Source of the DNA: Linderina pennispora
Taxonomy: Eukaryota; Kickxellomycota; Kickxellomycetes; Kickxellales; Kickxellaceae
Assembly (NCBI RefSeq): GCF_002104995.1
Contig: NW_024468465.1
Span: forward strand, 1 to 13,445
Direction of reading: 5' to 3'
Length of the DNA stretch: 13,445 nucleotides
The notes under the pieces were generated by a model that was not told the DNA's origin, ran no database searches, and worked only from the letters and a program-made list of their open reading frames with translations. Shown in pieces: positions 1 to 7,562 of the stretch. A program made the position numbers and the translations under genes. Within the stretch, counting starts at the first letter, position 1; each line of letters begins with the position of its first letter.

Positions 1-431
1 GTTTGAGTCTGACAATAGCCTTTCCTTGCTATGCACATCGCTTCCATCAAACAGATGCCGCAGTATTGCGCAGGATGAGGCTATGTGCCTAACGCCTGCC
101 ATATTCCCTTCCCTTCCCTTCTCTTTAATATTCTCTGTGTCTTTCTTCGTTCTCCCTACCACTCTGTTCACTTTTCTTATGACCTCTTGACGAATACAGA
201 ACTGCCAAGTACCTGCGTTTATTAACCCCTTTCCATTGCATGATAAAACAACTTGTACTAACCCACTTTCCAGCTTTTCTTCTGCAAGTTCAAGACTCGG
301 AATCTACTTTATAAAGGCAGCCACATCCAAAGGAAAGCACTAACTTTGGCATATGATTGAGCGGTAACCATCCCCGTCTCTTGCTATAACATCTATTACT
401 TGGATAAGAGTTGACTTCTTCCCTAACTGGG

Positions 432-488
432 CATTGGGTTCAGGCGGTAGGTTCAGCTGTTTAGTATCTGGTTAGCCCGATCCCAATG
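432..488. repeat. imperfect inverted repeat, possible hairpin
   Basis: The arms at 432-445 and 475-488 pair at 10 of 14 positions: seven bases (CATTGGG with CCCAATG), a four-base internal mismatch, then GGC with GCC. The loop is about 29 bases. It is too short for a tRNA and has no tRNA arms. It could be an RNA hairpin or a chance dyad; nothing nearby assigns a role. Confidence 0.35.
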
Positions 489-729
489 ATGGCTATGATC
501 ATTTCCTCCTCCATTATACATGTTGGATAATCGATTAATATCATTCAGATGCTCAAAATGAAGGTTATCCTCTACCCCAACTATACGTTAGATTCAGCTA
601 GCTACCCCAGCTGCCAAGTGGTGGGCAGTTTACTGGTTGCCGTTGATCGATCTCTGATGAAAAGTGCAAATGATGACATTAAAAAAAAAAAAAGAGAGAT
701 CTGACCATTTGGTTATTGTGAGCTGGACT

Positions 730-771
730 CACCACTCTGTGTTGTAGGTCTAAAGCACACGGTGAGTGGTG
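730..771. repeat. inverted repeat, possible hairpin
   Basis: CACCACTC (730-737) is exactly complementary to GAGTGGTG (764-771). A further four to five bases (TGTG with CACA/C) can pair inside it across a three-base bulge, leaving a loop of about 15 bases. No gene in the region needs it as a terminator, and its function is unknown. Confidence 0.35.
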
Positions 772-1845
772 TAAAGCAAAAGGAAAAAATAAGAAATGGG
801 TAGCGAAAGATACCTTGTATGTGAATATGTGTGTAACTTTCGTGTAGCGCAGATTCCGAAAAAGCTGTCAAGCGATGGTATCTTAATCCAGAAATATGCG
901 AGCGTTGTGAGCGTATCAGCAATAGAATGGACAGAGTCAAGGAATATATATATATTGATGAAGAAAGCTAAAGAGAAGTAGGAAAGGAGAGGCGAGCGAA
1001 AAGGTTTTATACCATCGCTCAGGTAGCACAGCCAAAAAGAAGAAAAAAGAAAAAAAGAACAACAGGATAAAAAACTATGTATTTCACAGTAATCGAATCT
1101 TGAGATTCTAACAATCTGAGCAGACAAGGGCATGTTACGTCGCTCGTCTAGTTTATAAGAGGTTAGAGGATGGAACGTCAAGACCCATGTCATTCGTGCT
1201 GCAACATCTTTTTCGCTTCACCTTTTTGAATTTTATATCTAGTTTCCGTTTGAATACAAATTTACAACTTCCTTTGCCATACTCATGTTCAACCCTATCG
1301 ATAATAATCACTTCAGATGCTTTTATGATGGGAAATTTACAAACGATAATTTAAAAAGTCAATGTTTTGGTTCGGCCTTGGCATGAGGTTGATAGAATAT
1401 GTCCACATTTCGTATTCATATCTGCCCATAGCATGTAGCCACTATAGGATTCAGATTCTGGACGCCCCTGATTAGGCCACAGAAAATCGAACTGGTATCC
1501 TCAGTACTTTGGCTATATACCCTCAATACAATTTTTGAGCATTTGCGGTATTCGAGAAACACTCATGATGGCTTGAATGCCTGGAATAAGCTACACGAAA
1601 GCTATTTTAGCAACATTGTACATTGGTGCCTTTGTTTTTTCTGTGAATGGTAGTGGTTGTCGTGTGGAGTTGAAAGCATGTACATTAGTTCTCTGCTGGC
1701 TAAAAACGGTGTGGAACTGATAACCTATTTTCATATAAATCAGCAGTCCAACATGGCTATATGTATTTAAAATCTTTAGTTTTACAAACTACACACGCAA
1801 CATTGCGATAGTCTAAGCGTTATATTCCAAGTGCGGTTAGGAAAG

Positions 1846-3538
1846 TTAGGAAGGAGGGATGTGTGTTGGTTCAGGCAGTCCAGGCAGCAAGCTACGAGGC
1901 ACGGTTGCCAGTGTCAGCGGCTCCGGTAGGCCGCTGAAATCGTACCCATTGTTGCCTGCACCGTTCCCACCTCTTGGCATTCCCAGCCTATCGCAGTGCT
2001 CTAGCAGCTCCTCAGGAATCTTCTGTCTGTGCTGGAGCACATCTGGTGCCTCGATGATGGTCACCTGCATGCCGCGGAACATATGGTCCATGACGTGACA
2101 GTGCATCAGCCAGGCACCCGGGTTGTCAGCAACAAACCTGATCTTGACATATCCAAATGGCGGTGCTGACACTGTGTCGCGGCGCATTGGGAACGGCCCA
2201 GATCTTTGGAACCGTGGCGGCTCGGCTGGAATCAGCGCAGGCCCAGTGGTAGTATTGAGGCCGAGCAGGGGCCCATACTCGACGACCTGGAAGTTGTGGC
2301 CGTGGAGGTGGATAGGGTGGTCGAGGTTCTTGTTGTTTATGATATTGAACTCGACGGCCTCCAGATGCCTCAGCACTATGGCGTGCGTCTGCGGGCCGTA
2401 CACCTCCGGATCCATCGCCAACCTGCCCATAGATGCCATGGAGAACAGCGACGGTGTGCGTGGCTCAATATAGGTGATGTTGTTGAAGCTCGTGTGGGAC
2501 TGGGCCGTTGGTGTACAGCTGGTCAGCGATGTGCAGCTCAATGGAGCGAGAGACTTGCAGAATTGGCTCACGATCCTTGGATACCAGCTCGATGTCTTTG
2601 ACAGCTCGGTAGTCTCCTGGGAATGGCACCTTCTTCACTGGCGCACGCTTCTTGTACTCCACCAGTCCCGTATACACCTGTGGGTTTCGGCCATTAACGT
2701 TGGGCAGGAACGCCGCGTAAAGCGTCGCGTTGTATCGGTAGTTGAATCTGTTGGTGTCGTGTGCCTTCACTAGAGCTGAGTAGCGCTGGCCAGGGCCCAT
2801 GTTGAGAACATCAACAGGATATGGCAGCGAGTAGTAGCCGTCAGCCTCAATCACCTCCAGGGTGTGTCCAGGGATGCTGAACATAAAGCTTTCGGTAGTG
2901 CCCATGTTGATAACGCGAATACGGTATGTCTTGCCAGGTTCGAACCGGATCGGCTCCGCGTCGTTACCGTAGTATCCGTTAATGAGGCCAGTAGGGAACG
3001 ATGCCGGTGGCGGGAACCTGTTGGCTGGATCCAGAATTTCCGACTCCTTCTGTGGAAACTCCTTGGTGTACCAGTCCTCAAGTGCGAATGTATAGTCACC
3101 GTCGTAATCATATGGCCTGACCCTGTCCCTGACAATAAAAGAAGTGCGTAGGCCGTCAGCATTTTGACCTTGGTCGTGGCCGTGGATCCAGTACGTGCCG
3201 GCCTGGCTGGTGTCGATATGGTATGTGTAGGAATCGCCAGGCGGTATACCGCACTCAGACACCATGGCCGCTCCGTCAAGGTAGCTGGTTCCGTTCTGGA
3301 AGAACCCATGTGTATGGACTGTGGTAGGCTGGTCTAGCGAGTTGTGCACGGTCAGCACCACGCGGTCGTACTGGTCCACTTCGATAGGTGGGACTGGTGT
3401 TTGGCCATTAACACCAATAACACGACGCATCTTGGTACCATCGCGGTTGGCCATGACATAGCCGATGTCCCAGTTGATGGCGACATGGGCACCTAGAGAG
3501 AGGGAGCTAAAGAGAGATAGGAGAGCCGTTATTTTCAT
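1846..3538 (-). CDS. secreted multicopper oxidase, Fet3/laccase superfamily, frameshifted
   Basis: A copper oxidase that would couple one-electron oxidation of a substrate to reduction of O2 to water. The start at 3538 opens a signal peptide (MKITALLSLFSSLSLGA); an in-frame ATG at 3604 would add a Pro-rich leader and is unlikely. All four copper clusters are visible: HTHGF (about residues 75-79), WIHGH (117-121), HPIHLHGH (about 407-414) and HCHVMDHMFRGM (about 479-490). The FQNGT-YLDG and FNNITY motifs resemble Fet3-type ferroxidases more than classical laccases. One extra C in the CCC run at 2502-2504 breaks the frame; skipping it gives about 563 residues with uninterrupted similarity. There is no C-terminal membrane helix, unlike Fet3, and no FTR1 permease in the window. 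The expected axial position of the type 1 copper is Met. Ferroxidase, laccase or other activity cannot be decided from sequence. Confidence 0.85.
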
Positions 3539-3627
3539 GATAAAATAGGGTGGAAAGGGGGGAGGAAGGGGGAGGAGGAAAGAGGAAAGGAGATAGTGTG
3601 TCAAACGGCGCGAGCCTCAAATGTGCT

Positions 3628-3635
3628 CTTATAAG
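3628..3635 (-). promoter_or_regulatory. TATA-like element of the multicopper oxidase gene
   Basis: CTTATAAG lies 90 bases upstream of the oxidase ATG on the minus strand, a reasonable distance for a fungal TATA element. A long pyrimidine-rich leader (on the coding strand) separates it from the start codon. Confidence 0.4.
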
Positions 3636-3661
3636 CGCAAATAGCTCATTACATGAGCAAA
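3634..3661 (-). promoter_or_regulatory. possible paired copper-response elements
   Basis: On the minus strand, TTTGCTCA (3661-3654) equals the yeast Mac1 copper-response consensus TTTGC(T/G)CA as I remember it, and TTTGCGCT (3641-3634) matches seven of eight bases. Mac1 sites in yeast usually occur in pairs. The first site also overlaps a dyad, GCTCAT-TAC-ATGAGC (3644-3658). The pair sits immediately upstream of the TATA-like element of a copper enzyme gene. That a Mac1-like copper-fist factor acts here is inference. Confidence 0.25.
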
Positions 3662-4097
3662 AAACGCGCACTCTGATCATGACTTGCCTGTGGCATGGAC
3701 GCTTCCTCTCCGTAGCCTATAGGTCTTTGAGGAGCCACTCATGGCTTCCGCAATTCTGCAAGCAGGTGCTGTCTGGTTTGATGTCGCGCCGGTGTCCGAA
3801 TATGCCACTATGCGCAGGACAATGTCTGGAGCGTGAGGCTTGAGCACTGCACCTCATTTTAGATTGGCGAAAACAACATGTACAGTAGCAACACAAGTAT
3901 ATTATATGCTAGAATGCTCAATGCATGTGGCTTAGGAACAATGCTCCCCTAGTGGGCAATCCAGACAATGTGTTGTAGGCTAGAAAAGGGCAATTCAAAA
4001 TATTGCATAGCGGCTTTGTTTACATATTGGAGGGTATGCACAGCTCTACTCTGCTATTGCGGCTGCAGCAATATTCTGCCAAAATAAACCGGGCCTA

Positions 4098-4820
4098 CTA
4101 CTTTGCACGCTTCTCGATAACACGGTCAATGAGACCGAAGGCCAAAGCCTCCTCCGGGTTCATAAAGTTGTCCCTCTCCATCGACCTCTCGATAACGGCG
4201 ATATCCTGACCGCTGTGCTCCACATACAGCTTGTTCAGTCTCTCTCGTGTCTTGAGGATCTCTCGTGCGTGAATCGCAATGTCCGATGCCTGCCCCTCGG
4301 CGCCGCCACTGGGCTGATGGATCATAATCGACGAGTTCGGCAGCGCAAACCTCTGGCCCTTGGCGCCCGCCGTCAGAAGCAGCGACCCCATCGAGCATGC
4401 CTGGCCGATGCACAGCGTGGACACTGGGCATTGCACGTACTGCATGGTATCGTAGATCGCCATTCCTGCGGTGACGCTGCCGCCGGGGCTGTTGATGTAC
4501 ATGGAGATGGGCTTTTCGGGGTCCTCGGCCTCGAGGAAGAGCAGCTGCGCGACGACAAGTGAGCTGAGGGAGTCGTTGACCGGTCCGTTCAGCATGATGA
4601 TGCGCTCCTTGAGGAGCCGCGAGAAGATATCGAAGGAGCGCTCGCCACGCGCGGACTGCTCGATCACGATAGGCACGAGGCCGGACGCAGTCGTTTGGTG
4701 CTGTGTTGAGGCGGTGACTGCCGGTGCGAAGCCGAACGGCGACTGGTGGTACTGCCGCAGACCGCCGGCGAGAATGCGAGGTGCCCTGGATACTGCGCGA
4801 AGGAGTCGAGACGCAAACAT
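4098..4820 (-). CDS. clpP: mitochondrial ATP-dependent protease proteolytic subunit ClpP
   Basis: The proteolytic barrel subunit that works with a ClpX-type unfoldase in the mitochondrial matrix. The 240-residue product begins with an Arg-rich, acid-free leader ([20 protein letters not shown]), a typical mitochondrial presequence, followed by the ClpP core from about residue 48. The catalytic triad is complete: Ser143 in GQACSMGS, His168 in MIHQPSGG and Asp217 in [10 protein letters not shown]. The spacings of 25 and 74 residues equal those of E. coli ClpP. The oxyanion-side motif INSPGGSV (110-117) is present. The frame is intact and intron-free, ending in TAG. It is transcribed divergently from the PITHD1-like gene. 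Budding yeast lacks ClpP, so its presence argues against that lineage. No partner ATPase is in the window. Confidence 0.95.
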   Translation of the reverse strand: MFASRLLRAVSRAPRILAGGLRQYHQSPFGFAPAVTASTQHQTTASGLVPIVIEQSARGERSFDIFSRLLKERIIMLNGPVNDSLSSLVVAQLLFLEAEDPEKPISMYINSPGGSVTAGMAIYDTMQYVQCPVSTLCIGQACSMGSLLLTAGAKGQRFALPNSSIMIHQPSGGAEGQASDIAIHAREILKTRERLNKLYVEHSGQDIAVIERSMERDNFMNPEEALAFGLIDRVIEKRAK

Positions 4821-5063
4821 TGGAATGGGTATGAGTAAATTAGCGGCAATGTAAAAAACAAAAGCAAAATTCTACGAGAAATAGATAGCGGCTGTATGCA
4901 CCAAGCTCAGTAAGGGTGACTTGGCCTGTATTTTAACAGGTGTTGTGATGGGACACGTAATCAGCCCAAAACCGTATCACGGGCTGGCCGACGCACATGT
5001 AAGAAAATCCTCTAGTCACGGGGCATCGCGTTCTCCTCAGCCTTTCCCCCCGAGATCCACAGC
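4821..5063. promoter_or_regulatory. divergent promoter region, clpP / PITHD1-like
   Basis: These 243 bp must carry the upstream signals of both flanking genes, which are read outward. I see no TATA element on either strand, consistent with two housekeeping genes. No specific factor site could be assigned. Confidence 0.45.
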
Positions 5064-5741
5064 ATGAACTGCCAGAACGAAGCCAACGAAAACGACTACC
5101 ACGCCCATGAGCACGGCCACGGCCACGGCCACGGCCACGATCACGGCCACGATCACGACCACGATGCCGAGGACTTGGGGTTCGCCGACTCCCTCTACAG
5201 CAAGGTCCTGGTGGACAACACGACGTGTCTGAACGAGGCCGAGCCCAACTCCATCCACGGAGTCTTCAAGCCGCACCACCTGCGCCTCGACACGCAAAAG
5301 TTTGTTGAGAGCGACTGCGACGAGGAGTTGCTTATCCACGTGCCTTTCAATGGCATGGTCAAGCTCAAGTCAATTCTGCTGTGGGGCGGAGCCGGCGAGT
5401 CAGCGCCCAAGCACATGAAGGTGTTTGCCAACAGAGACGACCTCGACTTTGACAATGTCAATGACACGACGTGCACGCAGGCGTGGGATCTGGTGGAGGG
5501 TGCGCGCCAGCCAGTCGAGTATCCGACGAGGATTGCAAAGTTCAATAGTGTGCGGTCGCTAGCCATCTTCCTGCCAAGCAACTTTGGCGCCGACGAGACG
5601 ACAGTCTACTACCTGGGGTTCCGCGGCGAGTGGACGGAGCTGAAGGAGAACCCGCTGATCACGGTGTATGAGCTCAGGCCGAATGTGGCCGACCACAAGG
5701 CGCCTGCGGATGAGCTGGTGGGCCACAACTCTGTTTTGTAA
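5064..5741 (+). CDS. PITH domain protein, PITHD1-like
   Basis: A 225-residue soluble protein homologous to human PITHD1, which carries the PITH domain (the domain C-terminal in thioredoxin-like protein 1 that contacts the proteasome). The PITH core runs from about residue 38 to 205. Diagnostic stretches include CLNE, GVFKPHHLRLD, KFVES-DEELLIHVPF, VKLKSI, NFGADETTVYYLGFRGEW and the closing ADH. The N terminus is a His-rich tail: His at every second position from residue 13 to 33 (11 in all), alternating with Gly, Asp, Ala or Glu and encoded by an imperfect six-base repeat. Human PITHD1 has a much shorter His/Gly tail, so metal binding is plausible but unproven. The frame is intact and intron-free. 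AATAAA lies 24 bases past the stop. The exact cellular role is not known. Confidence 0.92.
   Translation: MNCQNEANENDYHAHEHGHGHGHGHDHGHDHDHDAEDLGFADSLYSKVLVDNTTCLNEAEPNSIHGVFKPHHLRLDTQKFVESDCDEELLIHVPFNGMVKLKSILLWGGAGESAPKHMKVFANRDDLDFDNVNDTTCTQAWDLVEGARQPVEYPTRIAKFNSVRSLAIFLPSNFGADETTVYYLGFRGEWTELKENPLITVYELRPNVADHKAPADELVGHNSVL
5100..5165 (+). repeat. hexanucleotide repeat encoding a His-x tract
   Basis: Imperfect tandem copies of CACGGC or CACGAY encode alternating His and Gly/Asp at the N terminus of the PITHD1-like protein. The longest pure run is four units of CACGGC beginning near 5112. Its length is likely to vary between strains. Confidence 0.85.
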
Positions 5742-5764
5742 AAGGAGACGATCCTGCCCCTAGT

Positions 5765-5770
5765 AATAAA
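5765..5770 (+). terminator. polyadenylation signal of the PITHD1-like gene
   Basis: AATAAA occurs 24 bases after the TAA stop, inside the short (146 bp) spacer before the histone deacetylase, which suggests that the two plus-strand genes have separate transcripts. Confidence 0.5.
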
Positions 5771-5887
5771 TTTCTTTCTCGCATTCAGTGGTTGTTTTCG
5801 GAAATAGGTTCGCGGGGACCAACCTGCTTCTTTCTCTTCTGTTTTAATAATTTTCTCTTTCCGCATTTCCATAGCACACTCAGCTAA

Positions 5888-7336
5888 ATGACTCTTGCGA
5901 AGCGGGTCACGTACTACTATGACGGTGAGTATGCCTGTGCATGTGCGCGGCGGCTGTGCCTTAGCACCGGGAGGAGAGAAGCGCAACCTGCTCACACGCA
6001 TTTTATCGCGTAGACGAGGTGGGCAACTACAACTACGGGTACAACCACCCCATGAAGCCGTACCGCATTCGCATGGCGCACAACATCATCACGTCATACG
6101 GGCTGGACAAGAAGATGACAGTCATGCGGCCGTCGCGCGCAACAGCACACCAGATGACGCGGTTCCACTGCGACGACTATGTCAAGTATCTCAACCGCCT
6201 GACCCCCGAGCTGGCCGAGGTGGACCCAATGCAGCTGAACCGGTACATCTGCACAGAGGACTGCCCGGTGTTTGACGGCGTGTACGAGTTCAGCTCCATT
6301 TCGGCTGGTGGGTCGATTGCCGCAGCCAAGCGCATCAACCACGGCGAGTCGGACATTGTCATTAATTGGGCCGGTGGGCTGCATCACGCGAAGAAGGAAG
6401 GTGCGTCTGGCTTCTGCTACATCAACGACATTGTGCTGGCGATTCTGGAGCTGCTTCGGTACCACCAGCGCGTGCTGTATCTGGACATTGATGTGCACCA
6501 TGGCGATGGAGTCGAGGAGGCGTTTTATTCGACTGACCGCGTCATGTCGGTGAGCTTCCACAAGTTTGGGGACTTTTTCCCAGGCACGGGCCACCTCAAC
6601 GACATTGGAGTAGGCAAAGGCAAGAATCACGCAGTCAACATCCCGCTTAGAGACGGGGTCGACGACGAGAGCTACCGGGGGATTTTTGAGCCGATCATGA
6701 AGATGGTGATGGAGCGGTTCCAGCCGGGGGCTGTGGTGATGCAGTGTGGCACTGACTCGCTGTCGGGCGACCGTATCGGGTGTTTCAACCTTAGCATGAG
6801 GGGACATGCTGCTTGCGTCGACTTTATGAAGTCGTTTTGGCGTGCCAATGATATGCCTGGGTGGTGGCGGCTACACGATCCGCAATGTCGCCCGCACGTG
6901 GGCATACGAAACCTCGGTTCTGTTAGGCGAGCCGGTCAGCTCGGTGCTGCCGTACACCGAGCACTACGACTTCTTCGGGCCTGATTTCTCGCTCGACGTG
7001 CCGTCAAGCAACATGGAAAACCACAACACGCCCGAGTACCTTGGCAAAATACTAGTGGCTATTTCGGAGCGGCTGCGTGAAATCGGACATGCACCAGGCG
7101 TGCAGATGCAGGAGGTGCCGAGAGATTGGCCGGAGGAGAGCGACGGAGAGCACGACGACCGAGAGATGGATCGCAAGCCTGAGTCAAAGCAGACGAGGCG
7201 CCAGCGGGAGGCGCGGATTGTGCCCATCACCGAGGTGTACGAGTCCGAGGACGAGGACGAATTTGCTCCAAGGAATCTGTCGTCCTATCGCCATACTGGA
7301 ACAGCGACGCGGCCAGCTCGTGGAGGCGCAAAGTGA
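5888..7336 (+). CDS. class I histone deacetylase, RPD3/HDAC1 type, frameshifted
   Basis: A zinc-dependent lysine deacetylase expected in nuclear Sin3/Rpd3-type corepressor complexes. Exon 1 (5888-5924) encodes [12 protein letters not shown]; intron 5925-6013 is followed by the exon restoring [11 protein letters not shown]. An extra T in TTTT at 6835-6838 shifts the frame; removing it gives [16 protein letters not shown] and a protein of about 452 residues. Key residues are present at a constant offset of -4 from human HDAC1: the catalytic pair His136/His137 (GGLHHAKK), zinc ligands Asp172 and His174 (DIDVHHGDG) and Asp260 ([10 protein letters not shown]), and Tyr299 (GGGGYT). The inositol-phosphate contacts Lys27, Arg266 and Arg302 are also kept, consistent with corepressor assembly. 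The C-terminal tail after about residue 375 is acidic and basic, low in complexity, and ends in an Arg/Gly/Ala-rich stretch. Confidence 0.95.
5925..6013 (+). other. spliceosomal intron in the histone deacetylase gene
   Basis: GTGAGT begins the intron right after GAC-G and TAG ends it before AC-GAG. Splicing in phase 1 rebuilds [14 protein letters not shown], which matches the class I deacetylase N terminus. The length is 89 bp. It is the only intron I can support in the window. Confidence 0.9.
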
Positions 7337-7475
7337 ACAGAAGCAAGGGCAAGAAAATTGCTTTTATTGCTGCAGACAGAAGCAAGGGTATCAGGCTTTA
7401 CTGTTATTAGCATGATATAAACCACACTGCCCTATGGCTTGCATGTGTTTAATTTTTGGTGGTCGCAATACATGC

Positions 7476-7483
7476 TATATAAT
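7476..7483 (+). promoter_or_regulatory. TATA element of the CAP-like gene
   Basis: TATATAAT lies 80 bases upstream of the ATG at 7563. The spacing favours this ATG over the in-frame ATG at 7434, which lies upstream of the TATA element. Confidence 0.45.
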
Positions 7484-7562
7484 CCTTCTCGTATCGTCCC
7501 AAACCTGCCATTATTTTCGCATATCTCTGGACTGGATAAACCCTTGTATTGATTCACAACAA

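Larger units (their letters stand above)
1..1845. other. gene-free spacer, 1.8 kb
   Basis: I find no gene here that I can support. The region is richer in A and T than the genes that follow. The open frames near 713-1193 overlap on both strands, are low in complexity and rich in Phe, Ser and Leu because they read through pyrimidine tracts, and match no family I recognise. No tRNA, 5S or spliceosomal RNA signature was seen. Visible items are a 13-base A run (681-693), a short AT repeat near 946-955, a purine-rich tract around 1030-1065, and two inverted repeats (432-488 and 730-771) listed separately. The right edge contains the 3' end of the minus-strand multicopper oxidase; I saw no clear AATAAA for it. 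Confidence 0.6.
3539..4097. other. spacer between oxidase start and clpP stop
   Basis: This 559-bp spacer holds the promoter of the multicopper oxidase next to 3539 and the 3' flank of the ClpP gene next to 4097. Coding-strand pyrimidine runs fill 3541-3600. The open frames crossing it (3550-3843 and 4003-4209, plus strand) have no recognisable content. No gene is supported. Confidence 0.55.

Noticed and set aside
670-706. Possible C/D box snoRNA (ATGATGA followed by CTGA)
   Set aside because: The boxes are only about 25 bases apart and separated mainly by an A run; there is no terminal stem or room for guide elements.
750-1193. 147-codon minus-strand open frame rich in Phe, Ser and Leu
   Set aside because: It reads through pyrimidine-rich, low-complexity DNA, overlaps frames on both strands, and matches no family or signal peptide plus domain pattern.
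2206-2601. Plus-strand frame opposite the multicopper oxidase
   Set aside because: It is the antisense shadow of a GC-rich coding region; the opposite strand encodes clear copper-binding motifs.
6094-6807. 237-codon minus-strand frame opposite the histone deacetylase
   Set aside because: It is an antisense shadow; the plus strand carries the complete deacetylase catalytic signature.
7434-7562. Upstream in-frame ATG extending the CAP-like protein by 43 residues
   Set aside because: The extension precedes the TATA element and would bury the signal peptide; the start at 7563 has better context.
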